Made by a program: the position numbers and the translations under genes
Notes under the pieces: model-generated
Seen by the model: only the letters and a program-made list of their open reading frames with translations
Database searches by the model: none
What the model was told of the DNA's origin: nothing
Shown: positions 54,844 to 64,000 of the stretch, piece after piece
How positions within the stretch are numbered: the stretch's first letter is position 1
Layout: every line of letters begins with the position of its first letter
DNA from: Echinarachnius parma
Taxonomy: Eukaryota > Echinodermata > Echinoidea > Clypeasteroida > Echinarachniidae
Length of the DNA: 64,000 nucleotides
Assembly (NCBI GenBank): GCA_037951105.1
Contig: JBAMJV010004300.1
Location: 62,001 to 126,000 of the forward strand
Direction: 5' to 3'

Positions 54844-56307
54844 TTTTGCTATAATCTTGGAAACATTTTAAAATTTGGTCTTAATACATTACTGATGAGA
54901 AAAAGTGATGTTTCCATTTTTTATTTTTGGTCCCAGGGTGCATTTTGGCGATTTTAAAGATAATTAGCTAATTTGCATATTTGTGAAATAAGGTCAGGGG
55001 TCATTTTCTATCTAGGAGTAGTACAATATTGATACAAACTAGTATTCTAGGGTATTTTGAGGCAAGGATTCCATTTCCGGTGCTCGTTTGTAAGTGCTGT
55101 ATGGGAAACACTCTGAAATCCAAGATGGCTTCCCCTAATTTGCATATTTATGAATATTATTGATTTTCAGTGGCTACAGCCCCTAATAAGCAATAATTCC
55201 GGATTATTATTTGTCAGTTATGGTCTAAGTATGTATTTAAGATATCAAAGATGAGTTGCCATCATGGCAACCTCTAGCAATGCATATTATTTGCATAATT
55301 ATGTATTTTACCTAATTTCAATATTCCACCAAATCGAGTTTATTGGGAACCCGGCAAGTAAAAAAGACAAATAATACCACTTTTCCAAGGTTTTGGGGGG
55401 CAGCAGATCCATTTTTGATACTTATTTACCTGTATCACCATGGCATCCATCTCAAATCCAAGATGACTGCTCCCTAAATTACACATGTTATGATACACGA
55501 CTATATTATTTCGGTTATATTAAATTGATATTATAATGTTTTGACTTTTAATTATTGGAATGAGCAACTAGAATACTTGAATCACAATGTAGTTGTTTGC
55601 TTAAAGTAAGCAAATCATACTTTTATAAATTAAATGCCATTTAAGTAGCAAATAGCATTATTTACTTTAAAATGACAATTGCGGCCATCTTGGATTTATG
55701 TGGGTTCCCGAGGGGATACAGGTAAATAAGTATCATGAATGGCTTCATTGCCCCCTAAAACCTTGGAAAAGTGGTATTACTTGTCTTTTTTACTTGCCGG
55801 GTTCCTAATATACTCGATTTGGGGGAATATGCAAATTAGGTAAAATACATAATTATGCAAATAATATGCATTGCTAGAGGTTGCCATGATGGCAACTCAT
55901 CTTTGATATCTTAAATACATACTTAGAACATAACTGACAAATAATAATCCGGAATTATTGCTTATTAGGGGCTGTAGCCACTGAAAATCAATAATATTCA
56001 TAAATATGCAAATTAGGGGAAGCCATCTTGGATTTCAGAGTGTTTCCCATACAGCACTTACAAACGAGCACCGGAAATGGAATCCTTGCCTCACAATACC
56101 CTAGAATAATAGTTTTTATCAATATTGTACTACTCCTAGATAGAAAATGACCCCTGACCTTATTTCACAAATATGCAAATTAGCTAATTATCTTTAAAAT
56201 CGCCAAAATGCACCCTGGGACCAAAAATAAAAAATGGAAATATTACTTTTTCGCATCAGTAATGTATTTAGAACAAATTAAAAACTGTTTCCAAGATTAT
56301 AGCAAAA
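54844..56307. mobile_element. palindromic element P, copy 2
   Basis: The ends TTTTGCTATAATCTTGG and CCAAGATTATAGCAAAA are complementary, and each arm is about 630 bp with very few differences. It shares with copy 1 the blocks TTAGCTAATTTGCATATTTG, GAAATAAGGTCAGGGGTCAT and TCCATTTCCGGTGCTCG. A spacer of about 200 bp at 55480-55675 has the same content as the copy 1 centre. It is non-coding. The outer 80 bp differ between the two copies. Confidence 0.85.
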
Positions 56308-56903
56308 CAAACTGCTGCTTTACATAACCTGATAGACTATAGTGTGTATGGTCTACGAGAAAGACAATATAACTGTTTCCCGCCATTTTATAGAGCAACA
56401 AATCATCAATTAACAGCTAGCAAACGGTGTACGATACGTACAGTGCATGCAGTACTTACGTACGTATTGTACGTATACGCTGCTGCGTTGAAGTACACAG
56501 TGCACCCAGGATAGTACACAGTGTAACGAACTTTTCTTCTCCCATCAATGATGGGCGAAACTATGTTTCATCACGTTATTAACTTTTGACTCTATCGTAG
56601 AGCAAGATTCTTAGAATGTGGAATATAATATCTCATAGTGTTAAACAACATGAGGTTCAATTACGCATGGCACAACATAGTAAAATGATAAGGTTTGCAA
56701 CAAATTTCATATACCGTCAGACATACACATGTATGTATTTTGATACACACTTCGTGTACCATTTGGTTACATATTCATGATATTATACGCCTCTATATTG
56801 ATGAAACTAATAACACATTTTCCCAACATTTCTCGTCTTCCTTGCGTGAAGATCCAATAATTATTCTTATCAAAACTGTATTTTCTGGCAGCAATATCTT
56901 CAG
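56308..56903. other. region upstream of the death-domain gene's ATG exon
   Basis: No element ends or exons are recognised apart from the CTTCAG acceptor at 56898-56903. Confidence 0.4.
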
Positions 56904-56930
56904 GAAACATGGCGAGCACCCGAACTCGAG
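56904..56930 (+). CDS. death-domain gene, exon with start codon
   Basis: After acceptor ATCTTCAG the exon reads GAAACATGG, a strong start context (ATG at 56909-56911). It encodes MASTRTR plus one base, ending at CGAG|GTAAGG. Because an acceptor precedes it, at least one upstream non-coding exon is expected. It joins in phase 1 to the exon at 57878. The small basic N-terminus carries no signal peptide. Confidence 0.6.
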
Positions 56931-57877
56931 GTAAGGTCCCGGTCCTGTTGAAAGACAGTTACATGGAAATACAAATTATGATGATGATTTTAATGTAATA
57001 ATGAAAATAATTACAATGATAATGATGGTACTACTTATAATAAAAATCAATACAATAGTCAACCCGGCAAAATGCTTTACGGGGAAATTATTACCTCGGC
57101 CATTTGATATGCGAACACACTTTTTACTCGCCATTAACCATGGTGTTAACGTCTTGATTGTCTTAGGATTAAAGTCTCTACTGTGACGAACGGGAGCAAA
57201 TGAGCTTTTAAAAACAATGATTTTGCAACGTTACCGTGTTCTTAAAAGTTCTTGAATTACCCAGATCGATGCCACAAACACATCACTAACTAGTGTTCTT
57301 CAGCAAGGCACGTCTCTATCCACAATATTGCTCCGATCCCCGCACAGGTGCCATATGGGGCATACTGGTACTTGACATGTAAATAGCACGAGTGCACTAC
57401 ATGTATAAAATAGAAGCTGTTGGAATACTCCCCAGGGAGTGGAGAGAGTGCACAATTAATTGCAGAAGTGTATCCGATGGCCGACTTATACATATTTCAG
57501 ATTAGATGCAGGATTAGATGCAGGATTAGATGAGAACAGAGCAAAGAGAGCACTAAATAGGATTAAACCTGGATCAATAAAACAAAATAGATAACAAAAC
57601 AAAATAATATAAACAAATCGTTTGTTGGAATACTGTACCCGTTAAAAGCGTGACAATTACATATATTACAGTAATATGAATGATCCTTAAGTATGTATTT
57701 CTTATGGTTAACAATATACATTCCTTTAACAAATGTTGTTGACGTAGATGTATTGCTTTGCTTCTCTTTATCCGAGTAGTTTCGGACAAGCGCATAACTT
57801 GTTTTATATAATCAATATAATTATGATCCATATTTTTAGAATATCTACGCTGATATGTTTTGTTTCATTCCTGACAG

Positions 57878-57922
57878 GCATCGATGATAAAGTGCCTCAT
57901 ATGTCACGCGATGAACTTTCAG
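57878..57922 (+). CDS. death-domain gene, 15-codon linker exon
   Basis: Bounded by TTCCTGACAG and TTTCAG|GTACGT, it is phase 1-1 and 45 bp. It encodes IDDKVPHMSRDELS after the split glycine. The SRDEL ending resembles the first helix start of the later domains (for example SKDEL in the third), so it may be a relic or alternative first helix. It keeps the frame between the ATG exon and the first domain. Confidence 0.6.
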
Positions 57923-58080
57923 GTACGTGGCTAAATGTCCATTCATAATTTGTAAAATTGCAGGTTTTGTTGGAACAGCTAGGGGATCGAGGAATTCTGC
58001 CTCGTGTAACATTCGTTTTACCACTCTATATGCTACTTGTCATGATATAATAAATATAAAATGTATGTGTCGGTATACAT

Positions 58081-58849
58081 GGGCAATTCCACGAAAAAGT
58101 GGACATGAACTAAAAAAAAAACAATTGGCTCTATTTCAAATCCTATTGATTTTTTCTGGATTATTTTTCCATACAACATGATCCTATGATTATATCTTTC
58201 AGTTCACATGATTTTTTTAATTCTCGGGTGTCTCCATAATTATAGGAGAAACGGAAATCATACTGACATGAAACTCCACACATGGGACTACCCTGGGCAA
58301 ATTTCAGGAAAATACATATATTTTCCAAATGTTATGGTATTTTTATTATTTAAGGCACCAAATTTGATGACTGATAATCAAAGTACCTTTTCAGATTAAA
58401 ATTTCAGTCTTTTGAGTGCTCTAAAGTATATTTTTTAATTAATTAAATCCTCCGGACAAACTGTAATGTCCGTGACGCTGAAAAATGTAATGTCCGTGAC
58501 GCAACGTTTTGTTGTCTAGATCACATATACCTGGCCCGTTTCTCAAAATCCAACTTGGATTCAATTCATCATTGCCTTGTCTATAATTGAATACCTAAAT
58601 CACCTTTGTGAGGTCTCAGAACTCACAGATTTTTGCAAAGATGTATATGGATGCAAAAAGTTATTATTACAGAATTACTCAGTAACGAATTGGATACATG
58701 TTCTGAAACTTTGTTTGCATACTTAACCAGGCTATTGCTTTGTAATCAAAATAAAAGTTAGACATTAGGTAGAGGTATGAATTAGTAGTGGCATTGGAAA
58801 GTCATGAAAATACTGTCTGTTTGTAATGTCCGTGACGCTGGAGTTGCCC
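58081..58849. mobile_element. GGGCAATTCC element in an intron of the death-domain gene
   Basis: The ends GGGCAATTCCACG and CTGGAGTTGCCC are imperfect inverted repeats. ACAT lies on both sides (58077-58080 and 58850-58853), a possible 4-bp target duplication. TGTAATGTCCGTGACGC occurs three times inside (58462, 58486 and 58822). No coding sequence was found. Confidence 0.65.
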
Positions 58850-59117
58850 ACATACACAATAAAACACTTTGATATTTAAATGCAACATACCATGACAGCA
58901 TAATTTATAGTGATTACAAATTTACAGAAAATGTTATGTTATAAATGCAACTGTACGTCGAAGGCTTATTCGTGAATATAATGCTATGTCATTATTATTT
59001 TGATGTTATTTTTTCTTGGTAACGTCTGTCCATAACCAGTCGATTCAGCATGTTTCATATAATTAGCGTATATTAACAATTATTCGTAATTAATTTTGAA
59101 TGTTTACAAACATTCAG

Positions 59118-59336
59118 AGACAGTGTCGGATAGAGAGTTGAGGAGCATTGTAGCTGACATCGGGGATTGCGTGCAGGCCCCGTACCTGCTTCACGAGCTT
59201 TGTTCCGGAGCGCGGAGAAAGGTTTCCTCGGATGATACTCGGACATGTCTTTTGGCATGGGAGGACAGGCGAACAGACTTACGGAATGTTTTACGGAAAG
59301 CGAAATACGACGAACTCGCTCTGTCTATCGGAGAAG
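59118..59336 (+). CDS. death-type domain 1 exon
   Basis: This exon covers residues 23-95 of the model, with acceptor AAACATTCAG and donor GAAG|GTACGT. The domain starts ETVSDRELRSIVADIGDCVQ, continues PYLLHELCSG and ends with LLAWEDRRTDLRNVLRKAKY and DELALSI. Helix spacing is shorter than in the others (73 residues) and the acidic surface seen in later repeats is weaker. It is assigned by pattern and by alignment with the following four exons. Confidence 0.75.
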
Positions 59337-60090
59337 GTACGTAACTTTGTTCACATTATTGAAATTTAGATTACTGTAATAAATCCTAAAAGTGTCAGGA
59401 GGCATACTGTAATTAAACCCCTCCGCGATTTTACCGACTGCTCGGCAAGGCGTGGAGGTCTCACACCGCCGCTTCGTGGTTCATTCCTTTCAAGTCATGC
59501 GCATCTTTTAACACCGACTTTGGGAAAATCGGACCTACCATATTCGAAGCACGTGACTTTTGTCTTTGCATGTTCGTTATGACATTGTACAAAAATTTAA
59601 TTTTTGAATGAGAATAAATCATTGATTATTAATGTCGTTCCCATTCCAGATGTTTGTTTTGGGACTCAACATTATGGTTGAATAATACTTAGAAATTAAA
59701 TAATACAATGAAGCAATGTTATACATACATTTTTGAAAAACACATAAATAAGTAGAACATCAAAATAATAGGGAGGGGAATAATGCCCCCGACTTTAACA
59801 AGATTTCAAATAGCTTGGTCTTTTTAGAATTGAATGTTTAGTTAGACTTAAATGTATTGATCTATGTAATATGATAATCATAATGATTCATATTGTGATA
59901 ATAAAAGTTTATACACTTTTAATTTATCATCACCATCGATGTATATATCAACCGTCCCCTCAAAACTGAATGAAATGAATGCCATTGTAAAGTCCAACAA
60001 CGCATGCAATATAGTGACCTTCATGGTTTATTGTAACATGTATGAATCTGTGTACTTTTTTGTATGCCTTTTTTAATGTTTATTATACAG
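59337..60090. other. intron between death-type domains 1 and 2
   Basis: Non-coding; nothing else recognised. Confidence 0.5.
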
Positions 60091-60357
60091 AAAGCATTTG
60101 TCAGCGTGATCTGGAAAAAGTAGCTGACGCAGTTGGCGACTTTCCCGAAGCAACTTTACTGGTCTTGGCACTTGGTGTAACAAACCCTTCCGACATAAAG
60201 AATTCGAAGGTGAAAGTTTGGAAACAGGGAATTAAAGAGACAAAGGAAATACTAGAGGATTGGCAAGGGGATACAAAGAAAAGCTGCCGGTCTACTCTTC
60301 GTGACATACTTGATCATGGCGGGTTCAGATCACTTGCAGAGAAGCTTCTTCCAGATG
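60091..60357 (+). CDS. death-type domain 2 exon
   Basis: This exon covers residues 96-184, between TTATTATACAG and CCAGATG|GTGAGT. The domain begins SICQRDLEKVADAVGDFPEA, has LLVLALGVTNPSDIK for helices 2-3, then KETKEILEDW for helix 4 and STLRDILDHGGFRSLAEKLL for helices 5-6. At 89 residues it is full length for a death domain, and the loop between helices 3 and 4 is lysine-rich. It is the clearest match to the consensus because it keeps the basic/hydrophobic periodicity and the W of helix 4. Confidence 0.8.
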
Positions 60358-60539
60358 GTGAGTACAGAGTCAGTGGCTATAAGCTAGGTCTCTGTCGAAT
60401 GCATGGGGGCATCAGGGCACAACTCCTGAAAACAATCTTTGGCTTTTAGATGCCTGTCAATGATGAAATAACAATGACATGATTTAGTCGATCTGTTCTT
60501 ACTGCAAGAGGTCCCGAGAATGATATCAAGTAGTGATAC

Positions 60540-61170
60540 TAATAATAATAATAAATCATATATAGAGCGCAGAAACTTTGGGTATATATTCTACTGGCTT
60601 CAAGAGCTCCTAAATGCTATTCCACTACACAATGCTATATAATTTAAACCATAAACAAAAATTAAATCTATGTTTCAAACATAATGGTTTTTACTTTTAA
60701 TTTAAAGCTTTATAATGTTTGAGATGTCATGATATCCACAGGTAACTTATTCCATAATCTAGGAGCTGCACAAAGAAATGATCGATCACCTAAGGTTACT
60801 TTTGTTCTTATTTGGGGATCTGCATTGCCAGCTAGTGTGTCTTGTGTACTACGAAGATTATGACTATGGGTTTGAAATTTAAAATTCAATAATGTAACTA
60901 GAAGCTTGGCCATTTAGCGTTTTATAAACTATCATTAACATCTTAAATTCAATTCTATGACGAATGAGTAACCAATGTAATTATCTTAACAGTGGTGTAA
61001 CATGATCAAATTCAGAAAGATTACAAATCAATCTTGCACATGTGTTTTGAACCCGCTGTAACTTTACTATCTGTGAGTTTGGTAATCCATACAATAGACT
61101 AGTATTGCAATAATCTAGTGTACTCGATAACACAATATTGATTTAATATCACCGAGAAGATACAGATGTA
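60540..61170 (-). pseudogene. L2-like LINE 3' fragment in intron
   Basis: The minus strand encodes the RT C-terminal region (LDYCN-like start, LPNSQIVKLQRVQNTCARLI, LLIRHRIEFKMLMIVYKTLN) and then GDRSFLCAAPRLWNKLPVDI, with several stops. The left end has GCGCTCTATATATGATTTAT and a (TTATTA)n tail, as in the L2-like LINE at 12.4 kb. It is a 5'-truncated dead copy lying antisense in the intron between domains 2 and 3. Confidence 0.8.
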
Positions 61171-61756
61171 ATGTATGTTTTATACTGGGTCACTTCTATT
61201 TTTGTTTTTCAGACACACTCTCTACCTCTTCCCTTTTTTGTTTAAAGGAACTACAGCGTCTATATGGCCTAATTTTCATAATTAGGCTCTCTATACGTAA
61301 TTTATCCTCAAGAGAAAGAATTTGGAAGTCATTTCCCATGAAATCAATCAATCTTGGGGTAATTAGTAAATTTCTAATTGTCTTGGGAACGCCCCTTTTA
61401 AATCTCAAAAATGTGACGTCATCTAAAGAACGGACTAATGAACTAAATTCTGTAGATGACGTAAGCCAATGAATTGTCAATCACATGTCAATCACGCTGT
61501 CGATTCTGGACCCTAAATGTGGGTGGGGCGTAAACTGGCTGCTAAGTGAGATTTGGCATCAGAAAATTAGTCTAAAATTACTACTGTGTTTATTTTCATG
61601 GAGTTTTTTTCGGCAGACCTATTTTACAAGTCATCAACTATGGAATAAGTGCCAAAGTACGTTGTATTCTTTAGATCCTTTAATTCCCTATACAATATTT
61701 TTTCAATTCTTATTTGAATATCCTGTATTTGAAGTAATTTATCTTGTCATGTATAG
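61171..61756. other. intron remainder before death-type domain 3
   Basis: A 94-codon minus-strand frame (61196-61480) with no recognised family lies here. The rest is intronic. Confidence 0.35.
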
Positions 61757-62002
61757 AAATATCGAAAGATGAGTTGACAAAACTTGTCAAAGACATCGGG
61801 TACTGCACAGATGCGACACTGCTGGCGATCGAGCTCGGTTTCTCCAGTGCTGTTCTAAGATCTCGTGTTACCAAAGGCGGTGTAATCAAAACACAAGGGT
61901 TGCTCGACGACTGGGCGAGAAATCAAGGGCAGGATCAGCGCGCTACTCTCCAAACAGCCCTCAGGAATGCAGCACGTCCAGATCTGGCAGACGATTACCT
62001 TG
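61757..62002 (+). CDS. death-type domain 3 exon
   Basis: This exon covers residues 185-266, between CATGTATAG and ACCTTG|GTAACT. The domain reads ISKDELTKLVKDIGYCTDAT, LLAIELGFSSAVLRSRV, LLDDWARNQGQDQRATLQTA and LRNAARPDLADDYL in succession. All six predicted helices are present. The QRATLQTALR block is nearly the family consensus for helix 5. The preceding intron (60358-61756) contains a minus-strand LINE remnant. Confidence 0.82.
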
Positions 62003-62363
62003 GTAACTTTGGCATTGTTCTTGAGTAGAAATTGAAATACATAAAAAACTGATGAATTATTGCATTTTTAAAAATTCATGATGCATCCGGGAGAGGAAAA
62101 AATGAACACATTTTTGAATGCACCGATTAAACTATTATTCTCCATAATCATGATATTGTTTTGCTACAGAAAAATATCTATGAACATCGAATAACAGGTG
62201 TTCATATCTGGCAAATGAGAACCAAGGTATCCCGATGTTCAATTAGATTATACCGGTATTAGTTATGAATACATTGATTTCATTGATAGCATTTTTGATA
62301 TATTTGGAGTACATTTTCGTTCATCGATCTATAATTGATATTCTCCATTTTGATCTGGTACAG

Positions 62364-62642
62364 AAAGGGTTTCCGACACTGACCTGCGTAGGCTTGCAGA
62401 TGCCATCGGAGACTGTTCCCGGTCCGCAGTGCTGGCTCAAGCGATTGGTCTGACCAGCGCAGACCTACGTCAACAAATTGAAGAGAAAGAACAGCAATCT
62501 TATGGAAATGTCAAGGCCAAACCAACACTTGAATTGCTTCATGGCTTGGAGGATAAGAAGACAGCAACTCATCGATCAGTACTGAGGGAAAATCTAGCCA
62601 GAGCAGGTCTAAAGAAACTGGCGAATTCACATCTTGGAGATG
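62364..62642 (+). CDS. death-type domain 4 exon
   Basis: This exon covers residues 267-359, between TCTGGTACAG and GAGATG|GTACTG. It contains RVSDTDLRRLADAIGDCSRS, AVLAQAIGLTSADLRQQI, a longer acidic/Gln loop, LELLHGLEDKK and HRSVLRENLARAGLKKLANS. Helix 4 lacks the Trp found in domains 1-3 and 5 (LHGLEDKK in its place), so this copy is the most diverged in that face. The donor is weaker than its neighbours' donors. Confidence 0.8.
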
Positions 62643-62837
62643 GTACTGTACATATTATCTTTTATTTGGGGGTCAGACTTCTAATAATGTTTGAAAACGT
62701 AACATAATATACAGATTATAGTAAAGCAAGTGACTAATTTCACTAAATTAATAAAATTCGTATTGTAGATGACTGAAGCATTATCGAAAATTCACCTCTC
62801 CTAACAATAGTTTTATATGAAGAGCTTATTTCCAAAA

Positions 62838-63046
62838 GGGGCTATATCCACTTTTTCAATTTCGGAGAAATCGGGTTTCTTTGTCCAACTTTGTACACGT
62901 GCCTATGAGAATATGAAAATTGAACGTTCCATATTTTGATTTTGATCTCGTAATTCGTCCTAAAATTCAGATTTCGAGATTGCTACGTTGCTTATTAATG
63001 CTGGTATCGTTAACTCATTTTTTTAATGGAAAGTGGATATAGCCCC
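62838..63046. mobile_element. 209-bp MITE in intron between domains 4 and 5
   Basis: The ends GGGGCTATATCCACTTT and AAAGTGGATATAGCCCC are perfect inverted repeats of 17 bp. No target duplication is clear and there is no coding content. Confidence 0.6.
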
Positions 63047-63264
63047 ACTTCCTATGTAGGCATGAATACAGGTGTGCAAAGCTGAAGTGTTTTCGGCGGA
63101 ATATCGATAGACACTTCTGTATAATATTATAAATACATGGCCTATCAGTTATCTTATGTAATATGTTGATTATGAGTAAATATGACACGTACACGTACAC
63201 TAAACACATTAGCCTGGAATGAGCTTCCTAAGTTCATATTACTGTGTTCCACAATGTGCGACAG

Positions 63265-63534
63265 ATGCCGTTTCTTGGACCGAAATCAGCCGATTAGCCG
63301 AAGCCATTGGGAACTGTTCATGGACATCTCTGCTACTGCTCGAGCTTGGCTTGACCACAGATGAGGTTAAGAAATGCATCAAGAGATCAGAGAGCGGGGA
63401 TGAAGCGGTCATCGGAACTCGGGATCTCCTTGCCACATGGGCAAAGAAAAATCCAAGTAATCAGCGATCAATCCTGCAAGACGCCCTTGAAAAAACAAAC
63501 ATTCCAGAACTGCAAAGTATCCTCTCCAAGGATG
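63265..63534 (+). CDS. death-type domain 5 exon
   Basis: This exon covers residues 360-449, between TGTGCGACAG and AGGATG|GTAATT. The domain reads AVSWTEISRLAEAIGNCSWT, SLLLLELGLTTDEVKKCI, TRDLLATWAKKNPSNQRS and ILQDALEKTNIPELQSIL. The acceptor has a poor pyrimidine tract, and the choice rests on phase and on alignment with the other domains. It exits in phase 1, so more exons are expected beyond the window. Confidence 0.78.
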
Positions 63535-63598
63535 GTAATTGTCTAAATAGATTCATTAGTTATTTTATTTATCTATATCCTCCTATAGAATCGTTAAT

Positions 63599-64000
63599 TT
63601 TTGGCCACGGCTAGAATGTGGTCCATCAAAGAAGCTTAGTCAAGTAATATATGCGCTGTTAAAACAGCTCTATGATAAAGAGATAGACTTCTCTCCTTGG
63701 TTGAAAAAGATTAAATTGATTCTTGCCAAAACTGGAATGTCATACTTGTGGAATGATTGTGCCAAATTCTCAATAAATTGGATAAAAAATACAATAAATC
63801 AACGTTTGACATTGATTTACTCCCAGAATTGGCACTATGAAGTAAACACAAATTCACTGTGCATAAACTATCGTATTTTTAAAGGAAATTGCGAATTGGA
63901 AGCTTATCTTACAAAGATACCTTTGAAATTGAGGACAATGATGATTAAATTTAGATGTGGTAATCACAAGTTACCGATTGTAGCTGGCAGATACAATAAT
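63599..64000 (+). pseudogene. LINE C-terminal region running off the window
   Basis: A frame without an early ATG reads FWPRLECGPSKKLSQVIYAL, then LYDKEIDFSPWLKKIKLILA, CINYRIFKGNCELEAYLTKI and RCGNHKLPIVAGRYNN at the edge. The CGNHKLPI-x-x-GR-x-N block precedes the terminal C-x2-C...H...C motif in one large LINE group. No break is seen within the visible 130 codons. It lies in the intron after domain 5. Confidence 0.6.

Larger units (their letters stand above)
56904..63534 (+). other. gene model: protein with at least five tandem death-type domains
   Basis: Seven consecutive exons (56904-56930, 57878-57922, 59118-59336, 60091-60357, 61757-62002, 62364-62642, 63265-63534) splice in a single open frame of 449 codons that leaves the window open. 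Every junction is phase 1. The last five exons each encode one domain of 73-93 residues with a shared pattern: L-x-x-(L/V)-A-(D/E)-x-IG-(D/N)-C, then LL-x-x-(E)LG, then LL-x-x-W, then R-x-x-L-x-x-AL, then L-A. This is the layout of the six-helix death domain. No kinase, NACHT, TIR, transmembrane or signal segment is seen so far. Such domains usually act in cytosolic oligomeric signalling complexes. Role and symbol cannot be assigned. Confidence 0.75.

Noticed and set aside
61196-61480. 94-codon minus-strand frame in an intron of the death-domain gene
   Set aside because: It adjoins a LINE remnant but shows no recognisable LINE or host motif; chance cannot be excluded.

Overview
The window looks like AT-rich genomic DNA from a multicellular animal, most likely a marine deuterostome invertebrate such as an echinoderm or hemichordate. 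This rests on short GT-AG exons in large introns, a gene with repeated death-type domains, and the mixture of mobile elements (I/Nimb-like, L2-like and CR1/Jockey-like LINEs, hAT, Tc1, TTAA-target and long-palindrome elements, and a Ty3/Gypsy fossil). The species cannot be fixed from sequence alone. There are no convincing tRNA or rRNA genes, no operons and no CRISPR array.

Layout. 0.67-5.7 kb: a broken Ty3/Gypsy element on the minus strand. 6.5-10 kb: plus-strand exons of an unrecognised gene whose homologous phase 1-1 exons encode acidic repeats of about 50-63 residues; part of it is locally duplicated and decayed. A possible last coding exon lies at 25.2 kb. 10.9-21.5 kb: a plus-strand LINE split in two by about 7.7 kb of nested insertions. 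These are a minus-strand L2-like LINE with a 2A-like motif, itself hit by a short inverted-repeat element and by a 2.7-kb hAT element, which in turn carries two TTAA-flanked elements. 22.3-24.7 kb: a palindromic element interrupted by a decayed Tc1 transposon; a relative of the palindromic element lies at 54.8-56.3 kb. 26.8-28 kb: two short inverted-repeat elements.

29.1-37.1 kb: a diverged satellite of about 210-255 bp per unit. It is interrupted by a foldback minisatellite, a 3.6-kb palindrome with arms of about 1.2 kb, and a GC-rich gag-like fragment with 11-bp target duplications. 37.5-43.7 kb: two non-autonomous hAT elements of one family, each with a perfect 8-bp target duplication, with LINE scraps between them. 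43.8-49.8 kb: a full-length I/Nimb-like LINE with both ORFs open and a perfect 12-bp target duplication; it is the youngest and best preserved element here. 50.7-56.3 kb: more inverted-repeat elements.

56.9 kb to the end: the main host gene. A short ATG exon and a 15-codon exon lead into five consecutive exons. Each is phase 1-1 and each encodes one death-type domain, giving at least 449 codons before the window ends. Such proteins usually act as adaptors in innate immune or cell-death signalling; a string of five such domains with no other domain visible is unusual. A TATA-like box with a donor-ended leader at 40.7 kb and a small exon at 50.6 kb may be its upstream non-coding exons, but that link is inference.
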